From Rhodamnia argentea (lineage: Eukaryota > Streptophyta > Magnoliopsida > Myrtales > Myrtaceae): a stretch of 64,000 nucleotides of DNA. Location: NCBI RefSeq assembly GCF_020921035.1, contig NC_063151.1, positions 992,001 to 1,056,000 on the forward strand, read 5' to 3'. The notes beneath the pieces were generated by a model, which was not told the DNA's origin, made no database searches, and was given only the letters and a program-made list of their open reading frames with translations. Positions 1 through 13,393 of the stretch are shown here, in pieces (the first letter of the stretch is position 1; each line of letters opens with the position of its first letter). The position numbers and the translations under genes are program-made.

Positions 1-1973
1 GATCAAAGCCGTGATGGGACCAAAATATGATGGCAAATACCTTCATAGGCTTGTCAAAGAGAAACTCGGAAGGAGAAGATTGCACCAAACATTGACAAAT
101 GTTGTGATCCCTACATTCGACATCAATCGTCTTCAGCCAACCATCTTTTCTAGCTACGAGGTTCATCTTTCTTGTACTCGAAATATAATTCGCTTTCTTC
201 AAATATCGTTTCTTGCGGGTTACATGTAGAAAAGTAATTAAATAGATGTGCTTTTCTTTTCTGGATAAATGAGCAGGTAAAGAAAACGCCGAGCATAAGC
301 GCCTTGCTCTCGGGCAGATGCATCTCGACCTCAGCAGCACCAACTTATCTCCCAGCTCATTACTTCGAAACCCAGGACTCAACGGGAAAAGCGAGAGAAT
401 TCAACCTCATAGATGGCGGCGTGGCTGCAAACAACCCTATTGAAATATAACACGGGAAAACTAATCCAGATCTTGCAAATAAATCAATGCGAAAAAAATC
501 CAGAGAAATAATTATGAACAACCGAATATCGGTACCTACATCCATGGGAGATCCAGCAAGATCAATCCACTATAATTAGATAATCAGATTTACAATCGCT
601 CAATACACTCGTGTTTCTCGCACCTAAATTATATCCAAACTCAAAGTGTTCACAAATAAATAATTTAATTGGATATAATAAACTCACGCATAAATCGCCG
701 ACGAATAGAGCCTCCAGCTAAAAACAAACTCTACTACGATGAACGAGTATTTCTCTGCATTGGTTCCCCTTTTTTTTTCCCTTCGTACGACTGCTCTTCG
801 GCTTTTCTTTTTGTGCGGTTCCTTGTGTTTCCTCACGTACGGCTTCTGCAGAGATAAAGAAAAGAAAACCTAGTCCTTTTTTATTTCCTTTCATCCCCCA
901 CCCCTGGGCCCACAAACTTTCCTTTTGTACGCATAAAGAAAGAAAGTGAAGTATCTTTCTTTATGCTAGTCAAAGATATCCAAGACCATTTGACTTGGTC
1001 AAATCTTCTTGATAAACACCAAATATAGATAAGCCCATTCAACAGAAAATACAAAAACTTGAGGTGCAACCAATTATGGATATTTATCCAAATTACGGAA
1101 AGACTCGGGACATAATTAACAAACCCAGTATGCATGGCTCACTTTCCCTATTGTGGATTTATGTGGATCGTGACTTGACGACTCACAATATTAAATCACT
1201 AACTTGACGTTGTTCAAAATAGACCTTGGTTGCGATGGGGGAAGTGGCGAAGGAGATCGTGGGAGGAAGCTCGGATTTCTACCCCATAAAGCCGATGGAT
1301 TTACCAAAGGTTTCTGGTCATATCGCTCGGGACCGGCTCGCCAAACGTCGAAGGGAAGTACAATGCAAGTGAAGCCGCCAAAGGGGGAATGCTGGGCTGG
1401 CTGAGCAGCAATGGTGGTAGCCCATTGGTCGATGCATTCATGCAAGCGAGCGCCGATATGGTCGATTTCCACCTCTTCGCAGTCTTCCAGGCACTACACT
1501 TTGAAGCCAACTACCTCCGAATAAGATTCTCAAATTTCACTTGCGTAACATTGACCTCGATGTCATCATCAAGGATTTCTCAGCTTAAGTCGACCCACTA
1601 TATGTTGATTCTCGTAAATGAAATTCGCAGGGTGACACATTTTAACATGTGTCGTGCCATCCGTCAATGTCGTGACAAAAAAAAAACCTGAATGATTTAG
1701 TCAAAATTAGTGAAGCGCTATTGAAGAAACCGGTTTCGAAGGTAGACTTCGAGACGGGTCAATGCGAGACATGTAAACCAGAGACTAATGAAGAGACTCT
1801 TAGAAAGTATTGAACTATTAGAACGGTGAAATCAAACCCTTTAGTTGTGCGGTTGAGGTTACTTAAGTGCAATTATCGAATTTTTTTTCAGGTTCGCTAA
1901 GCTGCTTTCAAGCGAGAGACTACTTCGTCTTGCGAGGTCGCCACACGGACATAATTCCACAAATTTGAAATGA
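1..1973 (+). pseudogene. Patatin-like phospholipase, decayed copy (5' end outside window)
   Basis: This is a second copy of the patatin-like gene at 15317-17229. The window opens inside its exon 3 (1-160, donor after CTACGAG). Exon 4 (277-438) is in frame and keeps the DGG catalytic aspartate motif followed by GVAANNP. After that the copy decays. The exon 4 donor and exon 5 acceptor are gone and about 750 bp of foreign sequence lies between them. The exon 5 equivalent (about 1201-1530) differs from the sister by small indels that shift the frame near 1300. The exon 6 relic (about 1622-1811) has lost its first part. Exon 7 (1892-1973) is still readable, ending [12 protein letters not shown] and a TGA. 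Homology continues into the 3' UTR to about 2250, where an AATAAA-like signal remains. The family hydrolyses acyl esters of membrane lipids; this copy probably makes no enzyme. Confidence 0.8.
439..1199 (-). mobile_element. Probable solo LTR, Copia-like, inside the patatin pseudogene
   Basis: This stretch has no counterpart in the sister gene, whose intron here is only 83 bp. Read on the minus strand, its last 250 bases look like the R-U5 end of a plant Copia LTR, with a GGATGTAGGTACCGATATTC-type segment and a pyrimidine-rich close. No internal coding region is seen, so it would be a solo LTR fossil. The ends and target duplication are not clear, so limits and family are tentative. It lies exactly where the exon 4 to exon 5 junction was lost. 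Confidence 0.45.
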
Positions 1974-2359
1974 TGCTAGTCGTGGACTATTTCTGCAGTC
2001 TCTGAAGATTCTTATGGGATACGTCATCCATTCTTTCATTGTTTTTGTGTATAGGCATTCTCCTAAACTTCTTTTGCTCTTTCCATTCTTCTCCATTAGA
2101 TTCCGAGTGGAAGTTTGCTGGCCCATTGGATGTAACTTTTTTTTAGCTATAATACTTCCGGATGATTTTTTTTGTATGTTGGTCTAAGCTTGCATAGCAT
2201 AATGAAATGAATAAAAGTTCTCATTGCCTCAAGCTTGTGACCTGGAACGACAAAGTTATCAAGTCATCTCCAATCGCTTCTTTGTAAATTTAAAGACCTT
2301 GGAAAGAAATGTAAATAACAGTTTGTAAAAAGATACTCTATGAGATATTGGTAAAATTA

Positions 2360-3960
2360 GAAAAATGAAAAGAGTTGGTAACTAACTTAAATAATGCAAA
2401 ACTAATTAGTAACTTAATAGTAGAAAACTGTCGACATGCAAGGTGAGTAAAAGCGGTAACTCAATTAAAACAGAATAAACTGGTGTGTTTACAAAAAATA
2501 AAGGTTAGTAAGTAAACAAATAAGTAGTTAGTAATTTAATCGGAAAAAGTTGGTAAATCACATTAATATATTTGCAAGCTTTATGTAATAGCTGGTAATT
2601 TGAAGGCATTGATAAGACTGATGGATTAAAGTGGGTAAAAAATAATAATTTTCCTAGAGAAAAGACAAGTTTGTAACTTAGGAAAAATAAGAAATAATGT
2701 TGGTAACTAACTCAAATAAGACATAGTAATGCAAACTATTGGGTAACTTGATCGGAGAAAACTTGGTAATCACTTGAATTGTGATAAGAAAGTTGGTTAG
2801 CAAGAAAACTAAGTAATAAAGTTGGTAAGCTTAAGACAAAATAAATAAAGTTTGTAAACAACTCAATTGGGAGTTAGTAACCTAAAATTAGATAGCAACT
2901 CAATGAGCAAAAGCTGGTTAGTCGTGCAAATAAAGGTTGATAATTCAATATAACAATCTGGAAATTTAAATAGTTGGTAAGAAAGGTAAAAAAAATTAAT
3001 AAACGGCCAGAGGATTTTTATTATTATTATCAAAGAGAAGAGGAGATGGGAATTTAAAAAAAAATCCATAATTAACTCAAATAAAAGTTGGAATATAAAA
3101 GTAGTTAGTAACTCAGTCTAAAAGTAATTGAGATCAGTAATTTCTAAAAGAGTTGATAAATTTAAAAACTTGGTAAATAAGGTTAAAAAAAAGTGATAAC
3201 TCAAAAGAAAAGTTGGTAATTAAGAAAAACAAATAAACTTTGGTAAGCAACTTCAATAAGAGTTGGTAAACCAAAACTTGATAGTACATTAATGGAATAA
3301 AAGTTGAGAAGTCACTTAAATAATGCTCGTAATTTTATATAATATATGATAAATTAAGGTGTTAATAAAAAATTTAAATAAAGGTTTGCAAAAAAAAAAA
3401 AAGAAGTTCTTTTGTCAAATAAAAAAGAAGTAAGTAGTTTGAGAAATAGACAAGTAATGGTCATCAACTAACTAAAATAAGTGTTTGTAATGCTAACTAG
3501 TCATTTATTTGATTGAAATAAAGTCGATTATCACTCAAATTAAGTTGCTAATTTCTAAAATTGTGATAGTATATTTAACGGGTTCATAAGTAAAGTAAAG
3601 GAAAGTTCGTTAACAAGAATGTTGATAAATTTAAAAACAATATTGGTAAACAGCTCAAATGAGAGTTGGTAAACTAAAACTGGTTACTAACATAATGGGA
3701 GACAAGCCAGTAAGTCACACGAATAAAGGTTGGTAAAAAAAAATTCAAGATCTATGTAAAACAGACAAATGAAAGGTTGTAAAGGTTAATAAAGTTTGAT
3801 CAATTAAAGAAAAACACATAAACTTGGTAAATTGCTGAAATAAGTGTGGGATACCCAAAACTAGTCAGTGTCATATACTTAAAAGAAAAAGAAAATGATA
3901 AGTCACTCAAATAAAGATCGATAAATTTAAGGCTGTAATAAGAAAGGCAAAGAAAAGTCG
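2360..3960 (+). repeat. Degenerate GTTGGTAA repeat field
   Basis: About 1.6 kb of very AT-rich sequence in which a short core, GTTGGTAA or close variants (GTTAGTAA, CTTGGTAA, GCTGGTAA), recurs every 20-70 bases. It is nearly always on the same strand and is often followed by NAACTCAAATAA. I count well over twenty recognisable cores. There is no coding potential. It could be an eroded minisatellite or the inside of a repeat-rich transposon. It is not telomeric (no TTTAGGG). Confidence 0.65.
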
Positions 3961-4293
3961 GTTAAAAAAGAATATCCTTTACAAACTTTCAAAAAAGTGT
4001 CGGTAAGTTCATAAATGTGTCAGTAAGTTACCATTACTTTACTGAAAAATCAAGAAAATTTTTCTCCTCCTTTATATCCATGAAATGTGCCTCCACATAT
4101 ATCAAGGATATTTTTTCTCCTTGATCTCCGAGAGGGTGGCTCAAATTTTCACCACCTTTGCGTGTGTAGTTAATCAACTTAAACCACTCTTGTTTTCCTT
4201 ATGTATTTCAGTTGGTTGAACGATTCTTCACAAAGGATTATTCATTTGTCCCTTACTTCCTTTCTTATTTTAGAAAATATCACAAATAATGAA

Positions 4294-4726
4294 TGTTGAC
4301 ACCTAAATTTTGGCTTTTCCTTTTAATCGTTTATTTTGCATAAAAATCAGGAATTAAACTTTAGTTCCTACCAAAAATAATTAACTTAGTTTTCATATTT
4401 ATTTTAGCATATATCGCATTCACATTTTCGTTGGTCTAATGATGGATAGACTTAATTCAAGGTTTTGAACTTAACTGAATTATCTGAATTGAGCTTGTGG
4501 CGAAATTTTTAAAGAATATGGGTTGATTTGAACTTGATTAGGTCTAATTAAGTCCTTCGGGGTTTAATTAAAAAAGGTCTTGTGATTCGGGGTCTATTTC
4601 ATAAAGTGTCATAAGTTAGAGCCCCTAACATGACCTAATTTTTTCTATATAAGCATCCTTATGCTTCACAAACGGGGAGGAGGCCAATCTCAATTATCAC
4701 ACACGGCAGAAAATAGAGAAATGTAC

Positions 4727-4769
<43 letters not shown>

Positions 4770-7700
4770 GTGTTTCTCTCGACAGTTTTCTCTTGATCAA
4801 GCCATCCAAGAGTTCAGACTAGCACCGCCAAGCAACTATTATTTCGGCTCCGTGCGTCCATGCCATGAAGATCGGTGTTATCGAAATTGTTGCTCTCTGA
4901 AGGACTTCCACGACAACAATCCAGCGAGTTTTGACAAGTCCACGGTTCCATGTCGACATGGTGACAAGTACTCGATCAATTCCAAGTGGCGTTCTTGCTT
5001 CCTTAAAGTCCACGGTCAAAGAAGATTTTTTGCTAGACAAAAGCCATTGTCACATAAAATTCCAAGGAGCTGCTGTCCATGAAGTAATTTTGCTGCTCTT
5101 AGGGGCTGTTCTACTGCTGTTTGGAGTTAAAAACAGCACCGTTTAGAGGCGATTTTCAGGCAAATTCGCAGCTTTTAAAGTGCAGATTTTTGGGCTCAAT
5201 TCAAGGTAATCTCTATATACTTTTAGGATCAATTCGATGCTTTTTGAAGTGTTTGCTATGCTGTTTTGCCACTGTTCACGTGTTGTTTTCATCTGAAACA
5301 AGCTGTTTTTGTGGAATTCATGCTATTAACTCGTGGAATTTTGCGGGAGCTAAAATGGTAAGTCTTTGACTTGTCTTAATCGCTGTTTTACATGTGTTAG
5401 ATGTTGTTTTGATGCTATCATTGAGGCAAAAATGCAGGTTTTCGGAAATTTGAGAAGCAATTACTTTTGCATGATATTGTTAGATGTCCGCCCTAGGAAC
5501 TAATCAACATTGATGCTCTAACATTAGTTGTGGATTAGGTTGTGTCAAAAAACGACATTTACTATACTTAGGTAGTCATAATGTGTTGCTAGAAACCGCT
5601 TATGACTTGTGGGCCAAAAGGGTTTTGGGCACACTGCTAATGTCTAGTGAACCTACGGGGTCGCACACAATAGCGAACCGAGTTTATATTTTCTCTGTGC
5701 CTTGATTTACTTAAGAAGTAGATTTTAATTTATTCTCTTATTCTAAATATCTACGCGATCGTTCGTGTTATGAGATAACGATGAAACGCACGATTGGAGA
5801 TAGACGGTTTGGCGGGCCCGAGCCGCCCGGCCCCACTTCTTTTATTACGCGTAAATATTGACGCATATATAAAGACGTGGAAAAACCCTAGAGAGAAGCA
5901 TGAGAATAAAAACGCAAAGAGCCATTCTCTGTTGAGAGATCTTTGAGAGAGTCTCGATGATCAAAAAGGCAATCAAGAAGGAGAAGTTCCAAGATCCGTA
6001 AGCTAGCACTTGGATCGTTGGAGACGTCAATTCGCGTGTGTGGATACCGGTAGAGGCGCAACACTTGGGGCGCTAATCCATACACAACTGTTCGTCAATT
6101 TAACTTCGATCTGCAAAAGGTACGCCTTGAACTTCGATTGATTTCAATATACGCATGGATCTAGTCTAGGGTTTCGGTTTAGACTTATATTCCGCTGTGT
6201 TGTTACAATGCCGAAACCCTATCGGATATAAATATCAAAACCTTAATTTTATCACAAATTTCGAAAATTGGTTTTAATTGGACTCATTGGACATGATTTT
6301 TCAGAATGAAAAAATTCTAAATCTAAATTAGGAAATTTTATTTCCCAATAGGCAACATGTATGTTAAGTTGGATAAACTTATCCGTCGCCATTCGGATAC
6401 GAACCTCTAACTTAGTAAAGATGGGAATTTAGTTAATCCGATCTATTGCCATTTAGATCCGATTCACTATCTTCAAAAAGCTAAATTTAGATTTATGAAT
6501 ATCATTATTTTCGAAAAAATACAAGATGTGGATATTCATGTCGATTTTGATCCTATCTTTCTTTACTTGAAATATGCTTTCTTGGTTGATATGTCTCGAT
6601 TTAATTCCATATATTTAAGATACCTAAAAATTTAGTAAGATACGGTTTCTCAGAAACCTTATCTAATTAAAATTTTAGGAAGATATGGTTTCTTAGAAAC
6701 CTTATCTTATAGGACTTTTTGGAATAAAATCAAGATAATCAAATCATTCATGCATATCTTTAGATTGCTGAAAAATTCACAAATAAAAAATTTTGTTCAT
6801 ATCTTGGATTGTCTCATGCATATCTCAAATGTCATATTCTGCATATCCTTGTTTGCATGTCTTTGCATCATATCATATCTTTTGAGTATCACTTATCTCA
6901 CCTTCCATTTTTAACAAAACACATATTCTTCGCAAATCTCATGTCACATCGGCATCCATGATTTTCGAATATCACTCATATTCTTGCCATAAAATTTAAA
7001 AAAAATCACATCTTGCATATCCCATGTCATATTTTTTGCATAACTTGCTATATCTCATGTCATCTCTGCATGTTCCATAGCGTATTTTTTGCACATCATA
7101 TTTTCTAGAATCATGGCATCTTGCATATCCATGCTTTTTCGAACATCATCTATCCTTCGTCCATGATTTTCAAGTATCATATGTCATATTTCATCTCATA
7201 TTTTTCATATCATTTTTTTTAAATATCACTTATTCCCCCCATATTTTCGAAAATTGCACATTCATGCATCATTATTTTTTGAAAATCACATGTTGTAGAA
7301 TATTACTTGCCACGCCTTATTTGCTTATCTTTATGCCATGCCATGATATGTTATGTAATGTGAAAAATCATTTTTTAGTTCATGTATCTTAGGATAGTTA
7401 ATTAAACTTGCATGTTTAATCTATTTGCTTACATAATTGTTTTGCATGCTAGCTATGTCAATTGCATGATTTTCACATGTGGTAGAATAAATTGTCTTGC
7501 ATTGTGCCCATCTTGCATGTTTTAATTTGCTAGTTAATTCTTGCATATAAGGAAATATGATCCGATTTTGCATGATTTCACATAGCATTCATATAATTCA
7601 CTCCTTCATTCAAATCATGCATTCATTTGAAAACACAAAAACACCTCATTTGAACTTAAAGTGAATTCAATCAAGCTTGGGTTGCCGACCTAGGATATCT

Positions 7701-7988
7701 CATGGAATTAAGGTACCGAAAGGGCATTAGCTTTAATTAGTTAATGTAATCAAGTCCCCAAATCCACAATCTTTGGTTCGTAGAAATAACAATAGTTCTC
7801 CTGCTATTTTTATTTAGGTTTCTAATCAACCTACCCAAAATGGTTAGTTGCGACTCTAAATTCTAAATCATTCTAATTAACCAAAGTTGCGAATTGGTAA
7901 GGCTTGAGAGAGTCCGTATTAAGTTGGTCATTAAATTAGCCTGATAATCCATTTACCTAAGGTCTTAACCGATTTTTAGGTCGCGACA
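4294..7988. mobile_element. Solo long LTR (LTR-A) with 5-bp target duplication ATGAA
   Basis: It starts TGTTGACACCTAAATTTTG and ends TTTTTAGGTCGCGACA, giving the TG...CA ends of an LTR. It is flanked by a perfect 5-bp duplication ATGAA (4289-4293 and 7989-7993). A TATA-like TATATAAGC lies near 4645 and a long GA tract at about 4730-4762. No gag, protease, polymerase or integrase reading frame was found, so it looks like a solo LTR of a long-LTR family, probably Ty3/Gypsy-like by LTR length only. It shares its ends and a subterminal block near 7700-7960 with LTR-B at 10847-13200. A fossil, much diverged from LTR-B and therefore not very recent. Confidence 0.65.
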
Positions 7989-8049
7989 ATGAAGGAAAAT
8001 TTACTTTTTTTTTCAACAACTTAAGGAATTTCTTTTTTTTAATAAAACC

Positions 8050-9440
8050 ATATATGCCAAAATCAATGAAGAAGATTCTGTCCTTTGCCTTGTAGATGCC
8101 CTTGAGGAATTTGCAGTTTTGATTGCACTGCAGTTCAACCTCGACAAATGCCAAATATTTCTCTCCGGTTAAATGAGAATGAGAAGCTCCTTATATTGAA
8201 CCATAAGTCTTTTTCCATAGGTGCCCTCCCTATCAAATATTTGGGTGTTCCTTTTGTTACTAAAAGACTCACTCACACAAACTATAAGAGTTTTACTGAC
8301 AAGATATTTAAGAAAATTAAAAGCTGGGGCATGAAGCATATGAGTTATGCAGGGCATTTGCAATTAACCCAATCAATCCTCATCTCCATCTGCACCTATT
8401 GGATACAAATGTTTTTACCTCCAAAGCAAACCATATACGAGGTTGAGAAGACAATTCATCAATTTACGTGGACGGGCAATACAGTAAATCACGAATCACA
8501 CAAGGTGGCATGACAAGTAGTTTGCCCATCTAAAAAGGAAGGAGGATTAAGATTTCTCGATTTGAACATATGGCATGAAGTATTGTTAGGTCGAATGTTG
8601 TGGAACCTCATCAATCGCTCATCCTCTTCTCTTTGGAGTATTTAGGTTCACACAAATGCAAAGGCACTCCAATTATGCAGATCAACATTAGGGGCAGTAT
8701 GGCTTGGAGTAGGTGATGTCTCCTTAAATTGTGACCTATTTTAATCTCAGTTATCCACAGATTAGGGTACTGTTGCCGAGAAATTTATGATAAACTCAGA
8801 CATGTGGGTCGGGTTGTAGAGTGGTATAACCTAATTTGGACCAGCAGTATTAGCAAATACTATTTTATTGGCTAGCTTATTTGTAGAAACAGATCGCCAA
8901 CAGCAGCGATCATCGATCAATGGATGGCTTCGGTTGATATGTAGTGTAACTTCTGCAAAGCTGGTATAGAAGATTGAACACATTTATTCTTCTAGTGTGA
9001 GTGGACAGGAAGCATATGGAGCAATATCCTTGCACAACTTGTGATTAGACGTCCTTTTTAGGAGGATGGAATGAGGAACTTCAATGGATGATTAGGGCAG
9101 CAAAAGGAAAAGACTTGGCGGCAAGACTCCTCAAGGTATCATTTCTAGTAACCATATATGGCATTTGAATGAATTGCAATCGTAGGCGGTTTCAAAACAA
9201 GTCAACCGACATCTACATTATTTTGGCTAACGTGCGTAAAAATGTTAGAGGTAAAGCTTCACTCTACCAAAAAAATTAGTCCTACTCAGATAAATGTTAT
9301 TTTGGCTACTATGTGGAGACTACCAACCTTCATCTTTTCGAATTTCTAGCTCCCTTTGTAATGCTAGAGGATGCCCCTAAGCTGATGTACTTCATTTGCT
9401 TTATAATACTTACATTGTACACCAAAAAGAAAACCAGTGA
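8050..9440 (+). mobile_element. L1-type LINE fragment, 5' truncated
   Basis: The best open stretch (8148-8513) reads as the carboxy-terminal part of a plant L1 reverse transcriptase. It has the typical PIKYLGVPF motif, followed by KIKSWGMKHMSYAGHLQL and WIQMFLPPK. Upstream, 8060-8150 continues the same domain in a broken frame (FNLDKCQIFLSG-like). Downstream there are zinc-binding-domain relics around 8880-8990 (MASVDM, then CNFCKAGIED). Stops and frame changes occur throughout, so it is dead. The 5' half of the polymerase, the endonuclease and ORF1 are absent, as usual for 5'-truncated LINE insertions. It lies directly beside the right target duplication of LTR-A. Confidence 0.8.
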
Positions 9441-10824
9441 AGAAGATTAATATAACATATGTTTGCTTGCTAGAGAAAAATCAAATTTAGATAAGTGAGC
9501 AACATTCACGATAAACCCAAACCGAAACACGACCCTACCCGACATCATTATAATACCTATAACTTGACTCATTACCCGACCCGAACAAAATCCGAACCAA
9601 AAATACTCGAACATTCGGATCGGTTTGTATTTTGATTGAGTATATTGTTCGGTTTTGACATCCTATCTAGAATGGAAACAAAAGTTTCTGAATCGCACTA
9701 GAGGCAATACCCGTGGACTTTTAGCAGAGCCACCACCTACAATCACCACGTGCGAGTATATAAACAGTCAAGCTCCTGATGAACTCCGAAGACTAGCGGA
9801 TATTGTAAAATAACCTGCACTATACCTCCCATTTTATTAAACTGAGGACGAAGTTCTTCACGGATATGATGACCAGACCAGACCAGAACAGAAGCAAAGT
9901 TTAGAACCGTGATCCAATTCTCACGTTTTAATTGACTATGCCATTAAGGAAAGCATGCAACTCTGGGACGATGACGAGCTTAAATGGTAAAATAATGGAA
10001 GAGCAAGAAGTTATGCTTTTCCAAATTAGGGTTCCATGTTTTTTTTTTGCACCAACGAAAAACAAGTGGTATTAGGACGTCCGGATCACGAGAATAGATC
10101 TATAAGATTGAATAGATCATATTACAAAATATGTTGGACCCATAAAAAATTATACTTTTCATGTATCGCGATTGATTATGTCCATCATATCATCTTTAAG
10201 TTCATATTTATAATATATCTTGTCAGGAAGATGTTTTTCACCCTTTTTATGGGAATTCAACACGCCATCTTTTGCGTGTGACAAATACTTTTTGACTATG
10301 GTTGGCATTGACAAACCCGCCAACTGATTGCAAAACCATTAGTTCCTTCGCTTTCTAGTTGACCTCTAATAAGAGTGTTTTTGGGTGGTTCTTGAAAAAA
10401 AATCAATTGATAGTTTCTAGGACCAAAACAAAACTAGGATTTCATGCATGTCTTGGCGTACGAATTATTTGAAACAATTTGAAAAGAAGCACTGTCCTTT
10501 TACCATTTCTTTATGCTCAAATAGGCAGAGTTCCGATCTCAAAAGAGATAAGAACAAAGAGACATGTTCATCTTCATTATAAAAGCTAATCCTTGGCTCT
10601 AATCCGGTTATGGAAAGGACAGGAAGATCTTAACAAACCCTTATCAATCGATTGAGTTTGAAAGCAACACAACGAAGAAGATAGGAGACATTAAGCAAAA
10701 TTACACAGAAGCGAAATTGAACTTATCAACCAGCCTTGGTTCTAAACCTCCGAACGCCATTTTCAATATTTGAGTCACTTCTTGCTTCGTCCTCTCGTTA
10801 TCTGTCGGACAAGAGTTTTACTAT
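9441..10824. other. Intergenic stretch, no gene seen; small DNA-transposon-like fragment at 9490-9670
   Basis: No convincing coding region. Around 9490-9670 the sequence is rich in ACCCGACCCGAA-type words and ends GTTTTGACATCCTA. That resembles the end of a small hAT-like or MITE element, but no matching second end was found. A TATATAAAC at about 9770 has no gene attached. The rest is AT-rich and featureless. Confidence 0.35.
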
Positions 10825-10846
10825 AGCGTCTCGCGGCTTTCGACAC
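10825..10846 (+). repeat. Left member of a 22-bp duplication flanking LTR-B
   Basis: The 22 bases immediately left of LTR-B reappear immediately right of it (13201-13222) with two mismatches. Both mismatches are CpG to CpA, as expected from decay of methylated sites. The repeats abut the LTR ends exactly. LTR integrases normally duplicate 4-6 bp, so this length is unusual. Confidence 0.7.
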
Positions 10847-13200
10847 TGTTGACACCTAAATTTTGATTTTTAGAAAATCATTCATAAAAATGAGAGTTAT
10901 TCATAATTCTCACAAAAAAATAAATTTTCATGCATCGCATATTTAATTTTCGTTATGTCGGGTAGGTCCAGAGAGGAGTCAATTGAGCATGATTCCAACG
11001 GACGACCGAGTTAAAATCGACCCGAAAGTCATTAGGGAGGGTGCGGAATTTTTTACTATGATTTTGGACTCAAAACAGCCCGTTTGAGATCTTAAAATTG
11101 CAAAAAGGCCTTAATTAATTACCCATTTTATTAGTTAAGGTCTAGGTGAGTCCAGAATCACAAAACGAGCCCATAAAACATTGAAAAATAGCCCATTTCT
11201 CCCTCCTCATTCATTTGGCCGAAAATTGTAAGAGTCTAAGTCCAATAGGACTCCTCAAGCTCGGAATTTTCGATCTAACGATCGACATCTAATTTGAGCT
11301 TTTAATCTAACGGTTTAAATAAACCCTACAACTCAAAGCCCTACTCTTCTATATAAATACATCTTGATGCCTAGGGTTAGAGGGAGGATTTTTTTGCATT
11401 CAGAAAGTTGAGATTCACGTGAGATTGAGGGAGACCAAGGAAAAGGCACACACGGCCGGGAAAGGGCAGGCGCGAGAAGAGAGAACAAGGCGCGTTCGAA
11501 GCTGCTGTCTATAGGTATTCTCGCATCGAATTGGCTCGAGTTTGCCCTCGCGAAATAAGGTAACTCTCGTATACTTTTAGCTTTGATTCAAGCTTGTCCA
11601 CTGAATTCGTCGTTGCTGTTTGTTTCGCACCGAGACTCGTTGTTGTTTCATGCTATTTAATGCTAAAATTCGCCACGGTTTGATATCCGATATTTGCTGC
11701 TATCAATGGTCGGAATTGCTGCTGTTATCACCTCTGTTTCACGGTGCTATTCGTTTTATTCTCACGCCGAATCGCTGTTATCTTCCTTTTGAAATCGCTA
11801 TTGTTTTCATGTCGAAATTCTTGCTGTTTAAGATGTTTTTGCATGCTGTTAAGTGCCGAAATTTGTTGTTGTTCATGTTGATTTCTATTGATTTTCCTGC
11901 TGATCTTTAGTGCTGAATCAGAAGCCGAAATTAGTTGTTGTTCGGATGTATTTTTTTCTCTCTCTGGGCGCTTGATGAAAGTTTTTGCTCGGCATCTATA
12001 AATCAATCCGAATTTAAATTTACTGCCTTCCGAACCTCGTGCATGTGCGGATTTTTGGTGCTTGGTCTTGATTTCTTTTTTCTCATTCTGGCAACTTTTT
12101 CTAAATCCGTGGACTGCTGAAAATCACTTGCTCGTTTCTTTATTATTCGATGGACGAGATGACTCGTGGAAATTCGGTTGCTTGTTTCGATTTGGTGTCC
12201 GGAACTACGAGATAATTCTGTTCATCAAAAAAAAATTAGATAGGGATTTGTCAGATAAGGCAAGATAATGTTTTAAAGGAAATATCCGATGTTGTCTCAT
12301 AATCTTCGAATGGTTGGATCAGAATTTTTTTCGAAAATCTGAACATTTTGGATAAGATCACATCCCGATTGAAAATTTCAAACATATCTTTAAAATCTGG
12401 GAAATTATCTAAAAAATGCCTCTCAAATCTCAAGAGATAATCTTTCCTATTTTAAAAGATATGAAATCCTTTGTGGATAGGAGCTTATCTCCTTGAAAAT
12501 TTCAAAATCCCTTAAGGATTTTAAAAATTCAATAAATATTTGCACATCTTTAAACAAAACCGCCTATAATGTATGCTCCCTGGTGCTTAGTCCCGTCGGA
12601 AAATTAAATCACACGTCTTAGCCACGATCTCGTGGAATGGGATGGTGATTTAAATATAGAAACTCGTATTCTGCCCTTTGGCGAGAAGGGATGTTGTATT
12701 TCTATATATTATCCGCATACTGGCTCGAATCTTCGAGGATGTAGCGGATAAAATCTCGCTCCGGCCCGAATCTTCGGGAATGAGAAGATTTATCGGAAAA
12801 TCGGATTTAAAGGTACATTATGGGCATTTTTGTTTAATTTTGTTCAAATTCATCTGTTTCAATTCAAAAATCCGAAAATATAAAAAAGAAATTAGAATCA
12901 CAAATCATCAATCAAAAAAAGGCATTTTCATGAAATTTGGTACCGAAAGGGTGTTAATTAAAAATTAACATAATCAAATCCCCGAACCCTAAACCTCCGG
13001 TTAGCAGAAAATAAAGTATTCTCCCGTACTTTATTTAGGTATCTAATCTACCTACCAAAAAAGATTAGTGGCGGCTCCTAAATCAAAAATCAAACATAAG
13101 TTGCGAATTGGTAGGGCTTGGGAGAGTCCGTATTAGGTTAGTTAATTCATCTAATTAACCTAATAATCCATTAACCTAAATTAATTTTTAGGTCGCGACA
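10847..13200. mobile_element. Solo long LTR (LTR-B), related to LTR-A
   Basis: It begins TGTTGACACCTAAATTTTG and ends TTTTTAGGTCGCGACA, the same ends as LTR-A. The block starting GGTACCGAAAGGG near 12940, the GCGAATTGGTAGGGCTTGG block near 13100 and the TAATCCATTAACCTAA block just before the end also match LTR-A. A TATA-like TATATAAATAC sits near 11350, in the expected promoter position. No internal coding region is present, so it is read as a solo LTR fossil about 2.35 kb long, 1.3 kb shorter than LTR-A. Its flanks carry the 22-bp duplication described separately. Confidence 0.65.
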
Positions 13201-13393
13201 AGCGTCTCGCAGCTTTCAACACTCGACATTGTCTGTATTCCGATTCTCGTGGAAAGCAACCTCTAAGAGTGCGTCTTGAGCTACCACCAGCACACCGATC
13301 TTTTCGTTCTCGGCTCAAATCATTTTCATGGCGCCAATTCACTCCCCTTGTTGTACAAATGCATTAGAAGTCGGGGTTAGTTGCTTCCAAAAT

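Noticed and set aside
4294-13200. LTR-A and LTR-B as the two LTRs of one element
   Set aside because: They differ greatly in length and sequence. LTR-A has its own perfect 5-bp duplication on both sides, and the DNA between is a LINE fragment and spacer without retroviral genes.
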